Shown: positions 1 through 9,910 of the stretch, one piece after another
Layout of the letters: each line of letters begins with the position of its first letter
Numbering within the stretch: position 1 is the stretch's first letter
Source: Thaumarchaeota archaeon UBA223
Lineage (GTDB): Archaea > Thermoproteota > Nitrososphaeria > Nitrososphaerales > UBA57
Assembly (NCBI GenBank): GCA_002495905.1
Contig: DAHJ01000025.1
Coordinates: forward strand, 945 to 64,944
Length of the DNA stretch: 64,000 nt
Reading direction: 5' to 3'
Notes under the pieces: model-generated
Seen by the model: the letters and a program-made list of their open reading frames with translations, nothing else
What the model was told of the DNA's origin: nothing
Databases searched by the model: none
Program-made: the position numbers and the translations under genes

Positions 1-404
<404 letters not shown>

Positions 405-405
<1 letters not shown>

Positions 406-605
406 ATTGGGAGTACAGTTTTAATTTCTAAAACAAGATAGCATATGATATCAGATTCAAATTAGATCGAATCGTCATTTTTTGTTTGCGAATCTGGAGG
501 TCGTAATATCATAGCGTTAGCAATTCAATGCGTAACTCAACTACAACGCCGCCAAGCGAAACGCAGAAAATTATTTACGTGTATTTAGGATATAAAGATT
601 TGTAA
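405..605 (-). promoter_or_regulatory. rRNA promoter and pre-rRNA leader
   Basis: On the minus strand a TATA box (CTTTATATCC, 597-588) lies next to the tyrA stop codon. A start about 25 bases downstream would fall near 565 and give a leader of about 160 bases before mature 16S. The leader contains a 7-bp inverted repeat, CAGATTC (454-460) and GAATCTG (490-496), that could form a hairpin or part of a processing stem. The other half of the 16S processing helix would lie outside the window. The promoter call rests on sequence and spacing only. Confidence 0.55.
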
Positions 606-1754
606 TTAGAGAGAATCAATACTATTTACGAGTTGGTACAAATCGTCATAAGATTTTTTGTTGGAAAGGATCTGTTTTTTTGCTTTTTTAATAATTTTTA
701 TGAATTCATCACTATCATGTTCAGAAATAATACGTTCAATAGAGTTGATATTAGTCATAAAGTCTTCAAGTACGTCGGAAAATTGCTCATTGCTAATTTG
801 CAAAGAAGAAATCACCTCAGGACTATCATGAAAAATGCCAGATGCAAGAAGGTATTGTATTGTAAATGATGTACCGGAAATATCTTTGAGATTAGGGATT
901 TTTTCAAGAGATAGGACGAATGACAAATTCAAGAAATATACAAGAGAAATGACATATGCCATTGATTTATCATGTTGGGTGGCACTACATACAACTAATT
1001 TAGAATTAGGAAACAGTGATGAAAAAAGTTTTTTCTCAGATTGGGAAGATTTGATTGGAACAAGAATGAATTTCTGAGGTTTGAATATATTAGCGCCTGG
1101 GCCAAATAGAGGATGAATACTCATTAACTGAAGTTTATTCGAGAGTTTTTTCATATTAGAAACTATTTGTTTTTTCATTGAAGAAATTTCAATAACAAGT
1201 TTAGTATTATTGGAATATTTTACAACCTCATCAATTATCTCATTAGTGGTTTCAATAGGCACACTGATTACAATAATGTCAGAATGAATTACGCAATCTC
1301 TAATTGATTTGAAGATTTTTGATTTTGGGTTTTTTTTCTTTTTTAGTTTTCTGCTATAAAGCCCTACAGAATAGCCATTTTCAGAAAAATACTCGGTAAA
1401 CCATTTACCCATATTACCACTAGCGCCTATAATTCCAACAGTCTTTTTTTGTTTTGTACGGAATTGTTTCAAATGATCTTGTTCTCGAGATATTGTTTCT
1501 TCAATAATTAATTTTAAAAGCTTTTTACTAAAATTTTTATTAAGATTAAGAGATTCGGATTCTTTTTGAATAGATTTGAAGAGTTTGCGTTCTTGGACAG
1601 GGTCAACCAATGGCATATTGAGATTGTTTTTTAAAACTGCAATTTCTCGTCCTAATTCAAGACGTTGAGAGAGTAAATCAAGAATTTCGAAGGTAATTGC
1701 TTCAATTGATTCTCTTGATTTCTGGAGTTTTTCCTTATCGTCCAAGTTAATCAC
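606..1754 (-). CDS. tyrA: bifunctional chorismate mutase / prephenate dehydrogenase
   Basis: The protein has 382 residues. Residues 1-90 look like an AroQ-class chorismate mutase helix bundle (the LLSQRLELGREIAVLK helix). From about residue 105 a dehydrogenase Rossmann fold begins with VGIIGASGNMG. It should convert chorismate through prephenate to 4-hydroxyphenylpyruvate, the branch toward tyrosine. It is the last gene of the shikimate operon. The start is GTG, whose G is the last base of the aroC stop TAG, so the genes overlap by one base and are probably translationally coupled. No ACT domain is obvious at the C-terminus. Specificity for prephenate rather than arogenate is inferred. Confidence 0.9.
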   Translation of the reverse strand: MINLDDKEKLQKSRESIEAITFEILDLLSQRLELGREIAVLKNNLNMPLVDPVQERKLFKSIQKESESLNLNKNFSKKLLKLIIEETISREQDHLKQFRTKQKKTVGIIGASGNMGKWFTEYFSENGYSVGLYSRKLKKKKNPKSKIFKSIRDCVIHSDIIVISVPIETTNEIIDEVVKYSNNTKLVIEISSMKKQIVSNMKKLSNKLQLMSIHPLFGPGANIFKPQKFILVPIKSSQSEKKLFSSLFPNSKLVVCSATQHDKSMAYVISLVYFLNLSFVLSLEKIPNLKDISGTSFTIQYLLASGIFHDSPEVISSLQISNEQFSDVLEDFMTNINSIERIISEHDSDEFIKIIKKAKKQILSNKKSYDDLYQLVNSIDSL

Positions 1755-2848
1755 TATTCAATGATTGGATTAATCTGACCAGAACGTAAACCATGATCTG
1801 CTAGAACCAAAGCAGCGACACTTTCAACAATTGGAACTGCACGAGGTAAAACGCATGGATCGTGTCTGCCTTTAACAGTCAAAGTTTCAGATTTTTTAGA
1901 TTTAAGATTAAATGAAGACTGTTTCTTCAATATTGAAGAAGGAGGTTTAAACGCTAATCGGAATTCAATAGGCATGCCATTTGAGATACCTCCCAATATA
2001 CCCCCAGAATTATTTGTTTTAGTAGATACTTTTTTCTTAGAAATTGAATATTGATCATTATTTTCTGAACCAAGTAGTTTAGTTGATTCAAATCCTTTGC
2101 CAAATTCTACGCCTTTTACAGCAGGAATAGAAAACATTGCTCGACTAAGATCAGAGTCTAGAGCAGAAAAGATTGGCTCGCCTAGACCAACAGGTACATT
2201 AATGATTTGGCATTCAATAATCCCTCCAAGACTATCACCTGATTTTCTAGCTTTAATTATTGCATTAGACATTTTCTTTGCAAGTATTGGATCAGGACAT
2301 CTAACATCATTAGAATATCGATTTTTTTTAGCAGACTTAAAATCAGATGATGATTTGATTTTACCGATTTCTTTCACATAGGCAACAATATCAGTATTAA
2401 AACTTGTTTTGAGTAGTTTTTTAGCAATTACACCGCCCATTACAAAACAAGCTGTAAGACGAGCAGAGAAATGACCACCTCCACGATAATCATTGAACCC
2501 TCCATATTTTTCCCAAGCTGTGAAGTCCGCATGTCCTGGACGTGGAGCTTTCATAATATTATCATAATCTTCAGATCTAGTGTCTTTATTTTTGATTGTC
2601 ATACAAATTGGAGATCCAGTAGTATGATCATTGAAAATTCCAGATAGAATTTCTACTTTGTCTTGTTCTTTTCGTTGAGTTGTTAGTTTAGAAGTACCAG
2701 GTTTTCTTAAATCAAGTTCCTTTTGTATTTCCTTAGTAGTAATAGGAACTCCTGCAGGGCATCCACTAATAACACATCCAATTGAATGTCCATGACTTTC
2801 GCCAAAGACAGTAAGTACAAATCTTTCTCCCAAAGTACTCCAAGTCAT
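1754..2848 (-). CDS. aroC: chorismate synthase
   Basis: This 364-residue protein is full length for AroC, which converts EPSP to chorismate by an FMNH2-dependent trans-elimination of phosphate. Visible signatures are FGESHGHSIGCVISGCPAG near the N-terminus, RPGHADFTAWEKYG at about residue 102, and GRHDPCVLPRAVPIVES near the C-terminus, a family landmark. The ATG overlaps the TGA of aroA (ATGA), and the 3' end overlaps the tyrA start by one base, so it sits in a coupled operon. No reductase domain is present, so reduced flavin must come from elsewhere. Confidence 0.97.
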   Translation of the reverse strand: MTWSTLGERFVLTVFGESHGHSIGCVISGCPAGVPITTKEIQKELDLRKPGTSKLTTQRKEQDKVEILSGIFNDHTTGSPICMTIKNKDTRSEDYDNIMKAPRPGHADFTAWEKYGGFNDYRGGGHFSARLTACFVMGGVIAKKLLKTSFNTDIVAYVKEIGKIKSSSDFKSAKKNRYSNDVRCPDPILAKKMSNAIIKARKSGDSLGGIIECQIINVPVGLGEPIFSALDSDLSRAMFSIPAVKGVEFGKGFESTKLLGSENNDQYSISKKKVSTKTNNSGGILGGISNGMPIEFRLAFKPPSSILKKQSSFNLKSKKSETLTVKGRHDPCVLPRAVPIVESVAALVLADHGLRSGQINPIIE

Positions 2849-4128
2849 TGATTAATCACCATTTTACCAGAGAGTGAGTTAATATCATCAATGAAATTAG
2901 GATAAGAAACATCAATACTTTTTCGTCCGATTACTTCAATTCCTTCAGAACATAAACCAATTAGTGAAAATGCCATGAATAATCTATGGTCGTCATAAGA
3001 ATTAAGCCTACAGGATTTTATAGAATTTGGAGGTTCTATAACAAGGCTATCTTCATATTCCGCAATAGTAGCACCTGTTTTCTGTAATTCTGTGGAAACA
3101 AGTTTCATTCGATTAGATTCTTTATACTTAGTATGTTCAATTCCTGTGATTTTGACAGAATTTGAACAGAATAATGATAAAACAGAAACAACAGGAAGTA
3201 GATCGGGGCAAGAAGACAAATCAAAATTCCCTCCACTTAAGTTGCCTTCAGAAGATACAGCAATAGAGGAATTCTGAGAATCGATATCGATAGAAGCACC
3301 CATTTGAGAGATAATATTAAGAATATTTTTATCAGCTTGAGGCATTTCCTGGCCATCCATAATTACTGTAACCTTACCACGAGAAAGTATTGCTCCTGTA
3401 AAAAGAAATGCTGCTGCAGAAAAATCACTAGGAATATGAATTTTATTGCAAGAATATTCAGCAGGTTGTATAGTAAGTACATTATTATTTCGTGTAACAA
3501 GACCTCCAAATTTATCGATCATAAATAATGTAGAATCTATATATGGTTCAGATACAATTGGTTCAATCAATTTGATGTTTGTTTCTTGTTTAGCTTGAGA
3601 ACATGAAATAAGCATAGATGAAACGAATTGTGATGAGATAGATCCAGAGATTTCTGTATTGCCTCCCTGCATCCCTCCGCCATGAACAATAATAGGAGGA
3701 GTTCCATCGTTATTGAGTGATTGACAAGAAACGCCCAAGTCGTGCAGAGAATCAATCAAGGGTTGCATTGGTCTTGTTTGAAGACTTGAATCACCAGTGA
3801 TAGTAATTTCACCTGTAGGTACAAGAGCAGATATAGAAGTTAAGAAACGTAAAGTAGTGCCTGAGTTTTCTACATTAACTTTTCCAGGATTAGATAATAT
3901 AGAAGGAGGAATGAATTCTAATGAAGATTCTAGATTGTTAATTTCAGAGCCAAATTTTAAACAAGAATCCATAGTAGCATTGGTATCTCGAGAAATCAGA
4001 GGGTCTACTATAATAGTAGGTGAATTGGATAGTAAGGAAAGGCATAGGGCACGGTGTGTGTAACTTTTACTATTCGGGGGTTTAATTATACCTGAAAGTT
4101 TAGAAGGTTTTATAGTAACGCTATCCAT
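2845..4128 (-). CDS. aroA: 3-phosphoshikimate 1-carboxyvinyltransferase (EPSP synthase)
   Basis: EPSP synthase joins shikimate-3-phosphate with phosphoenolpyruvate. Near the N-terminus it has IIKPPNSKSYTHRALCLSLL (substrate-binding Lys, Ser and Arg), then ENSGTTLRFLTSISAL. Near the C-terminus are KESNRMKLVSTELQKTGA and YDDHRLFMAFSL. A longer reading to 4200 is open, but I chose the ATG at 4128, two bases after the aroK stop and giving a normal start, MDSVTIKPSKLSG. The product has about 427 residues, the usual length. The 3' end overlaps aroC by an ATGA. Confidence 0.96.
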   Translation of the reverse strand: MDSVTIKPSKLSGIIKPPNSKSYTHRALCLSLLSNSPTIIVDPLISRDTNATMDSCLKFGSEINNLESSLEFIPPSILSNPGKVNVENSGTTLRFLTSISALVPTGEITITGDSSLQTRPMQPLIDSLHDLGVSCQSLNNDGTPPIIVHGGGMQGGNTEISGSISSQFVSSMLISCSQAKQETNIKLIEPIVSEPYIDSTLFMIDKFGGLVTRNNNVLTIQPAEYSCNKIHIPSDFSAAAFLFTGAILSRGKVTVIMDGQEMPQADKNILNIISQMGASIDIDSQNSSIAVSSEGNLSGGNFDLSSCPDLLPVVSVLSLFCSNSVKITGIEHTKYKESNRMKLVSTELQKTGATIAEYEDSLVIEPPNSIKSCRLNSYDDHRLFMAFSLIGLCSEGIEVIGRKSIDVSYPNFIDDINSLSGKMVINQ

Positions 4129-4132
4129 AAAA

Positions 4133-4981
4133 TCACAATCCTGTTTCATTATTAATTTGGGCAGATATAATATCACCGTCAAGATTTTTCCAGGAATCAA
4201 TTATAGAAGATTTTGTATCAGAATTACAAATTGCTGCGACAGAAGGTCCAGTACCTGACAACCCAGAAGCAAGAGCATTAGATTTAAGAGCAAGAACAGA
4301 AGCATTATCAGATTGATTTAATAATTTTGAATAAATCATGCCATTAAGAGACATTGCATTCAAGTAATTTCCTTCCATAGTCATAGAAATAAGTGTATTA
4401 ATTGATGAGTGAAAATCATTAGAATTAGATAGATCTACATCTTTAGTATAGGATTTATGTTTAGGAACATGAATTAAGATAGAATAATCATCATCAATAT
4501 TTTTTCTTGACAGTATTTTATTTGATAAATTATCAGTGACGACTAAACCACCCAGAAGACATGCAGAAGTATCATCGAGGGCTCCAGTTATTGTTACACC
4601 AGCATTTTTAGAAGCTTGAACAGATAAATCAAGTACTTGTTTTTCATTAAAAGAAAGATCAAATGCCTTTAAACAAGATAATACAATAGCAGAGGCAGCT
4701 GCACTAGAACTTTTTAGACCTCTTCCAATAGGAATGTCAGAATTTATAGTAATTTTAGCACCAATAGATTCAGAAGAATTAGGTTTAATCAATTTGAAAC
4801 ATTCCAGAGCTAATGTTTTATCTTCAGATTTATCATTGTTGATAATTATTTCAATATTTTCATCGTTAGTCAACATTACTTCGGCAGTTGTTTCTAAAGA
4901 GATTCCCAAGGCAGAACCTTTGCCAGTTGCTAAAGCATTAACGATTGAAACGGCACCGTGAACAGTAGTTTTTGAATTCAT
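4133..4981 (-). CDS. aroK: shikimate kinase, archaeal GHMP-family type
   Basis: This is the archaeal shikimate kinase of the GHMP superfamily, unrelated to bacterial AroK. The ATP-binding loop is GRGLKSSSAAASA at about residue 85. The N-terminus, VHGAVSIVNALATGKGSALG, and the C-terminal GLSGTGPSVAAIC loop also fit the family. The frame is open to 5029, but the ATG at 4981 lies one base beyond the aroE stop and gives MNSKTTVHGAVSIVNA, so I prefer it (282 residues). It phosphorylates shikimate between AroE and AroA, whose genes flank it. Confidence 0.93.
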   Translation of the reverse strand: MNSKTTVHGAVSIVNALATGKGSALGISLETTAEVMLTNDENIEIIINNDKSEDKTLALECFKLIKPNSSESIGAKITINSDIPIGRGLKSSSAAASAIVLSCLKAFDLSFNEKQVLDLSVQASKNAGVTITGALDDTSACLLGGLVVTDNLSNKILSRKNIDDDYSILIHVPKHKSYTKDVDLSNSNDFHSSINTLISMTMEGNYLNAMSLNGMIYSKLLNQSDNASVLALKSNALASGLSGTGPSVAAICNSDTKSSIIDSWKNLDGDIISAQINNETGL

Positions 4982-4982
4982 A

Positions 4983-5828
4983 TCAATTACCCAGTACTGA
5001 TAAGACTTTATCGTTAATAGAATTGTCATCAGGTAATATACCTGTCCAAATCTGAAACGATAATCTTGCTTGAGCTAAAAGCATTTCATAGCCATAAATT
5101 ACATTAGCATTAAGAGATTGCATTTGTTTGATAAAGTTGGTTTCTTTAGGAATATATTCTAAGTCATAAGCAAGTTTTATTCCTAAATTTGGATGAAAAT
5201 TAAAAATTGTATTAGTTTTATGAAGAGGTACAGTGTTAATCATAATATCAATGTTGGATAAAGAGTCAATATTTTTTTGATTTAATTCATGGAAAGAAAT
5301 CGAAGTATTAGAATTAAGTTTAGAGACAAGTTTTCTAGTATTTTCAATCGTGCGATTAAGAATAATTATTTCTTTACAATTTTCATTAAGTAGACCATAC
5401 AATACTGCTTTTGAAGCACCTCCAGATCCAAGAATTACAACTTTTTTATTGTTAAATTGTTGAATTTGATTTAAAAGGGGGTTCATGAATCCTTCGACGT
5501 CAGTGTTATAGCCAATTAATTCTTCATTTTCAAATAATATTGTATTAACTGCATTTACAGAACTAGCAAGAGGATCAAGAGAATCCAGATATGGAATAAT
5601 ATTTGTTTTATGAGGAATTGTTACATTAGCGCCACGAAAATTCAATTTAGATAAAGTATCAAGAATAATTTCAAGATCATTAGAATTGACATTAAGAGTG
5701 GTATAATAACCTTCAAGATTGTTAGATTGAAAGAAACTATTTTGAATAATAGGAGATAAAGAATTTTTTATTCCATTTCCCAGTAAACAATATAGCATTT
5801 CATCAGAATTGTTTCCCATAATAATCAC
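4983..5828 (-). CDS. aroE: shikimate dehydrogenase
   Basis: This 281-residue protein is of normal AroE length and reduces 3-dehydroshikimate to shikimate with NADPH. The N-terminal substrate pocket is seen as LLGNGIKNSLSPIIQNSFF, followed by FRGANVTIPHKTNIIPYLD with the catalytic Lys. The nucleotide-binding loop is VVILGSGGASKAVLYGL, and the C-terminal GYEMLLAQARLSFQIWTG is a family motif. The start could be the first ATG (5828) or the one at 5819, which gives MGNNSDEML. It lies between aroD and aroK with only a few bases on either side. Confidence 0.96.
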   Translation of the reverse strand: MIIMGNNSDEMLYCLLGNGIKNSLSPIIQNSFFQSNNLEGYYTTLNVNSNDLEIILDTLSKLNFRGANVTIPHKTNIIPYLDSLDPLASSVNAVNTILFENEELIGYNTDVEGFMNPLLNQIQQFNNKKVVILGSGGASKAVLYGLLNENCKEIIILNRTIENTRKLVSKLNSNTSISFHELNQKNIDSLSNIDIMINTVPLHKTNTIFNFHPNLGIKLAYDLEYIPKETNFIKQMQSLNANVIYGYEMLLAQARLSFQIWTGILPDDNSINDKVLSVLGN

Positions 5829-5834
5829 AAATTA

Positions 5835-6533
5835 TTAAGAAAAATTTGAATATATTTCCTTCAGATGCTTTATATTGATTTGACCAGGAGCAGTGGATTT
5901 ATTCCCATATGAACAGTAAATAAAAGGCGCTCCAAGCATAGGAGATAGAATTCTCGATATAGAACCACTTTCCCCCATACAAAAAGCCAATAATTGAAAC
6001 TTAGATTTTTCAAATCTAGGATAAAGTTTGTAGACTTTATTGCAATCATTTAACGAATTAGCATAAGTAACAATTTTGATAATTTGCGTAGGTTTTGACA
6101 GTTTCTTCGAGATATTTTGTATTAATTTCGATAAAGAATTAGTAGAAGGAGTAGATTTAAAATTATGCCAAGATACAATTAAATTTTTTTCATTTTTGAA
6201 TAATGAATTATTTCTATTAAAGGTATCAGATTCAATGTCTTTAAATGAATGTTTCAAATCAATTAATTGAGTAAGAATTTGAAGTCGATCAGATTCAGAA
6301 ATTTTAGAGAAACCTCCTTGATGTTTACTACGAAAAGTAAGAACAAGTTTATTTTTATGAAGATCAGACAATTCTTCAACAAAATCAAAAGAAAATGAAT
6401 TCAGAGAATCTAACCTAACTTCAACAAAATCGGCTCCAGATACGAATGCGGAATTGACTGATGATTTTAATTTTGAGGCATTCGGTGCAGCAATTGATAC
6501 ACAGAACTTAGGTTCAGTATTTCTATTTTTCAA
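5835..6533 (-). CDS. aroD: type I 3-dehydroquinate dehydratase
   Basis: This 232-residue class I dehydroquinase makes 3-dehydroshikimate through a Schiff-base lysine. Features are FVEVRLDSLNSF near residue 38, the catalytic His in LIVSWHNFKSTPS, the Schiff-base Lys in IIKIVTYANSLND, and the C-terminal IYCSYGNKSTAPGQINI. The start is TTG at 6533, inside the end of the upstream gene (11-base overlap), with GAGG nine bases before it. This arrangement suggests translational coupling to the dehydroquinate synthase gene. Confidence 0.94.
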   Translation of the reverse strand: MKNRNTEPKFCVSIAAPNASKLKSSVNSAFVSGADFVEVRLDSLNSFSFDFVEELSDLHKNKLVLTFRSKHQGGFSKISESDRLQILTQLIDLKHSFKDIESDTFNRNNSLFKNEKNLIVSWHNFKSTPSTNSLSKLIQNISKKLSKPTQIIKIVTYANSLNDCNKVYKLYPRFEKSKFQLLAFCMGESGSISRILSPMLGAPFIYCSYGNKSTAPGQINIKHLKEIYSNFS

Positions 6534-7599
6534 GAATGTATTCCTCTACCTCCATGCCAAAATGTCTACCCTTATTAGATTCAGTCTTAACAAGAATTTT
6601 GTCGCCAACTTTAAGTGAAGTTGTGGAGATAGGTTTGCCATCTTCTTTTACAAATGCAATAGTTTCAGCATTTTGAATTAAGACGCCACCAACTTTATCA
6701 TTAGATTTAGCACGTACAAGGAATAATGGTCTACTTTCGATTTTTAGTCTACCTACAATAGAAGTTCTAACAACTCCTTGATGTGAAACAATCATTACTT
6801 CAGTGCCACTTTCAAGTTCGGATAAATATTTTGTACGATTGTCGGGCAATAATGTATAACACTGTACTGCACCTGCATTGACACGGAATGGCCTAGGAGA
6901 AGTAAATCCAGAACCTGCAGATTCATTATGCATAAGAAACATAAAGTTCGCTTGATTTCCTACTAACAAACCTTCACCTTGATTTAACATAGAAGCAGTG
7001 TCAACGCAGGCTCTTTCACCCATACCGACTTCTTTGATTTCGATAATTTCCGCTACAGATAAATCGATTTTTGAGAGTTCATTCAATTCGGAATTCAATC
7101 TATTAACATCGTCAATACTAGATGTTCTTAATAAAACACCGTCTACGCCAAGTTCCAAAATTGTAAACATCATTTTAATTTCAGAAGGATCATTAATGAC
7201 AGTAAATATTTTTGTTTTTAAACCATGTAATTCAGCAATAAGATTTTCTAGAGGAATTATCTTCCATTCGGTATTTTCTTCAAATTCAATAATTACAGAT
7301 TCAGCGTTATTTTTTGCAGCGTTTACTATATCGTCAAGATTTGAATCGTCATTTAATGAAGCAAAATAAGAGAATCGTTGATCAGGATTAATTTTATTCA
7401 ATGTTTTAGAATCAACTACTTGAACGTCGGATTTGCTAGAAAATGAGTATGTTTCAAACTTAGATAAAGCATCAGAATCAGGTATATCATGCATGAAAAT
7501 AGTTTTAATTCCAGATTCAAAGAGTAATTGACTGAAGTCATTTAGTTCAGAATCAGATATTTTAGGTTCTACAATAATAGTTCTAAGTTTATCTGCCAA
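6523..7599 (-). CDS. archaeal 3-dehydroquinate synthase (DHQS II, aroB')
   Basis: The 358-residue protein matches the archaeal DHQ synthase II family, which makes 3-dehydroquinate from the ADTH synthase product by NAD-dependent oxidative deamination and cyclisation. Recognisable parts are VDGVLLRTSSIDDVN, GMGERACVDTASMLNQGEGLLVG (written in two parts: GMGERACVDTASM and LNQGEGLLVG), ESGTEVMIVSHQGVVR and the C-terminal KVGDKILVKTES. It begins with TTG directly after the stop codon of the ADTH synthase gene, so the two first-step enzymes are coupled. Bacterial AroB and DAHP synthase are not present in this operon. Confidence 0.93.
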   Translation of the reverse strand: MADKLRTIIVEPKISDSELNDFSQLLFESGIKTIFMHDIPDSDALSKFETYSFSSKSDVQVVDSKTLNKINPDQRFSYFASLNDDSNLDDIVNAAKNNAESVIIEFEENTEWKIIPLENLIAELHGLKTKIFTVINDPSEIKMMFTILELGVDGVLLRTSSIDDVNRLNSELNELSKIDLSVAEIIEIKEVGMGERACVDTASMLNQGEGLLVGNQANFMFLMHNESAGSGFTSPRPFRVNAGAVQCYTLLPDNRTKYLSELESGTEVMIVSHQGVVRTSIVGRLKIESRPLFLVRAKSNDKVGGVLIQNAETIAFVKEDGKPISTTSLKVGDKILVKTESNKGRHFGMEVEEYILEK

Positions 7600-8361
7600 T
7601 CAAATAACCTCCAAGGCAGATTCTACAGAACTATTATCAAAAATTATATTTGAAATTGCTTTTGTGATAGTTTCAGGATTATTATGTTGGAAGATATTTC
7701 TTCCCATAGAAACTCCTACAGCGCCAGCATCAATTGCTCCTTTTACCATCTCAAGTAATTCTTTATCATTATTAGTTTGTGGACCTCCTGCAATCACTAT
7801 TGGAACAGGACAGCCTTCAACAACACTACGAAAACTTTCAGAATCCCCTGTATAAACAGTTTTAACAACATCCGCACCTAATTCTGCTCCAATTCGAGCC
7901 ACATGTGAAACGATTTTTGGATCAAAAGGATTAGAGATGTTTTCTCCGCGAGGGTACATCATTGCAAGTAATTGAATATTTAGTTCAGAGCATTCGTCTG
8001 CAATTAAACCAAGATCCTCTAGCATATTTCGATCATGGCTAGAACCAATATTTATGTGAACAGAAACAGCATCTGCGCCATTTCCAAGAGCTAATTCAGG
8101 ACTTCCGACAATTACTTTATCGTCAGGAAAAACAGAAAGACTAGTACTTGCAGAAAGATGAACAATTTTACCAATATCGACTTTTGTATCAAGTGTTTTA
8201 AAAATACCTTTATGTGCGACAACAGCAGATGCGCCGCCTTTTTGAACTAAATCCACTGTTTTATTCATATCAATTAATCCAGGAACAGGACCAATAGTTA
8301 GACCGTGGTCTAGGGTCACTGCAAGGATTCTTCCATTACGATTAATATTATTCATCATCAA
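7600..8361 (-). CDS. 2-amino-3,7-dideoxy-D-threo-hept-6-ulosonate (ADTH) synthase, aroA'
   Basis: This is a class I aldolase-like protein that starts the archaeal aromatic pathway by condensing a dideoxy-ketohexose phosphate with aspartate semialdehyde. Family marks are VTLDHGLTIGPVPG at the N-terminus, MYPRGENISNPFDP, the Schiff-base Lys in GADVVKTVYTGDSESF, and IVIAGGPQTNN followed by GVSMGRNIFQHNNP. At 251-253 residues it is slightly shorter than usual at the N-terminus. An in-frame TAA just before the TTG at 8361 rules out a longer start; the start is this TTG or one of the next two ATGs. It is the first gene of the operon. Confidence 0.92.
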   Translation of the reverse strand: MMMNNINRNGRILAVTLDHGLTIGPVPGLIDMNKTVDLVQKGGASAVVAHKGIFKTLDTKVDIGKIVHLSASTSLSVFPDDKVIVGSPELALGNGADAVSVHINIGSSHDRNMLEDLGLIADECSELNIQLLAMMYPRGENISNPFDPKIVSHVARIGAELGADVVKTVYTGDSESFRSVVEGCPVPIVIAGGPQTNNDKELLEMVKGAIDAGAVGVSMGRNIFQHNNPETITKAISNIIFDNSSVESALEVI

Positions 8362-8477
8362 TTACACACCAAAAATAAACTAAAAATTAGAGTGCTAACT
8401 AGGGATATGAGAAAGACCAATAACTGTAACTTGGACGTTGTATCATGTTAGACTCTGAATATCATGAGGGTAGTTGC

Positions 8478-8486
8478 TATATAAAT
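8478..8486 (+). promoter_or_regulatory. TATA box of cysS, leaderless geometry
   Basis: The sequence TATATAAAT is centred about 30 bases before the cysS ATG. In archaea transcription starts about 25 bases past the TATA centre, so the mRNA should begin at or just before the start codon, giving a leaderless message. The rest of the 150-base gap to the divergent aromatic operon holds only AT-rich sequence, where a weaker minus-strand box near 8382-8390 could serve that operon. Confidence 0.6.
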
Positions 8487-8511
8487 ATCACTTTTGCAGA
8501 TACACAAATAG

Positions 8512-9909
8512 ATGGGATTAACATTATTTAATTCGCTTGGAAAGACAAAAGAGCAGTTTAAACCCAAGAATGAAGACGAAGTAACTGTATATTGTTGTGG
8601 ACCAACGGTTTATGATTATGCGCATGTAGGAAATTTAAGGACCTTTCTATTTGAAGATGTACTAATAAGGTTTTTAGAATTTAAAGGGTACAAAGTAAAA
8701 TTTGTAATGAACATAACAGATGTTGATGATAAAACAATTAAGGCAGCAAAGAATAACAACACTACTTTAAAAGAATATACAAATAGATTTACAGATGAAT
8801 TTTTCAAAGATTTGCAAAGCTTGAATGTTAAAGAGGCTGTAAAATATCCAAGAGCGACAGATTATATAAAAGACATAGAAAGTCATATAATAAAATTACA
8901 AGTTGAAGAATATTGTTATGAAAGAAATGGGTCATACTACTATGCAATAAATAAATTTTCCAGATATGGGAATTTATCAGGATTAGAAGTAAACAATGAA
9001 AAGAACAAGACTAGATTGAATGAAGATGAGTATACGAAAGATAATGCTCAAGATTTTGCTCTATGGAAGGCTTGGGACAAAGATGATGGAGACGTGTATT
9101 GGGAAGGAGAATTGGGAAAAGGAAGACCAGGATGGCACATTGAATGTTCGGTAATGTCTACAAAAATTCTAGGAGAAGAAATTGATATTCATGCAGGAGG
9201 AGTAGATTTAATATTTCCTCATCATGAAAATGAGATTGCGCAAACAGAAGCAGTTACAAACAAAAGATTTGTCAGATATTGGATTCATTCCGAGCATCTA
9301 ATAGTTGAAGGAAAGAAAATGTCAAAATCAGAAGGTAATTTCTTTACATTAAGAGATTTATTAGACAAAGGATATGATGCAAAGAATATCAGATTTCTAC
9401 TAATTTCATCACACTACAGATCACAGTTGAATTTTACATTTGATGGAATAAATCAAGCAAAAGAGAGTATAAACAGAATACAAGAAACATATTCAAAAAT
9501 ATTAGAATGTAAACCAGAAATAGGAACAAATACGGAAATATCTATCGCTACGAAAGAATCTAAAAAGGCATTTGAAGAAGCGTTAGATGATGATTTAGAT
9601 ATGCCAAAGGCGTTGGCGTCAATATTCAAGTTTATCAGAAACATTAACAAATATTTAGAAACTAAACAAGTTTCAGAAGAGAACAAATCAGAGATTATAG
9701 ACTACTTTGAAACAATAGACAAGATATTAGGAATATTGTCTAATAAAACAATAGAATTCGACGATGGCATCAAGGAATTAATAGAACAAAGAGATAAGGC
9801 AAGAGAAAAGAAGGACTGGAAGAGATCAGATGAGATTAGAGAAGAATTACGGAACAAAGGCTTCATTGTAGAAGACACAGAAGAAGGAACAAGAATAAAA
9901 CGTAATTAA
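8512..9909 (+). CDS. cysS: cysteinyl-tRNA synthetase
   Basis: A 465-residue class I synthetase that charges tRNA-Cys. YCCGPTVYDYAHVGNLRTF carries the zinc cysteine and the HIGH-type motif (HVGN, residues 38-41). GWHIECSVM and FPHHENEIAQTEA supply the other zinc ligands, and KMSKSEGNFFTLRDLL (about residue 269) is the KMSKS loop. Its presence means this organism charges cysteine directly rather than only through the SepRS/SepCysS route. The 3' end lies one base from the convergent downstream gene. Confidence 0.97.
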   Translation: MGLTLFNSLGKTKEQFKPKNEDEVTVYCCGPTVYDYAHVGNLRTFLFEDVLIRFLEFKGYKVKFVMNITDVDDKTIKAAKNNNTTLKEYTNRFTDEFFKDLQSLNVKEAVKYPRATDYIKDIESHIIKLQVEEYCYERNGSYYYAINKFSRYGNLSGLEVNNEKNKTRLNEDEYTKDNAQDFALWKAWDKDDGDVYWEGELGKGRPGWHIECSVMSTKILGEEIDIHAGGVDLIFPHHENEIAQTEAVTNKRFVRYWIHSEHLIVEGKKMSKSEGNFFTLRDLLDKGYDAKNIRFLLISSHYRSQLNFTFDGINQAKESINRIQETYSKILECKPEIGTNTEISIATKESKKAFEEALDDDLDMPKALASIFKFIRNINKYLETKQVSEENKSEIIDYFETIDKILGILSNKTIEFDDGIKELIEQRDKAREKKDWKRSDEIREELRNKGFIVEDTEEGTRIKRN

Positions 9910-9910
9910 T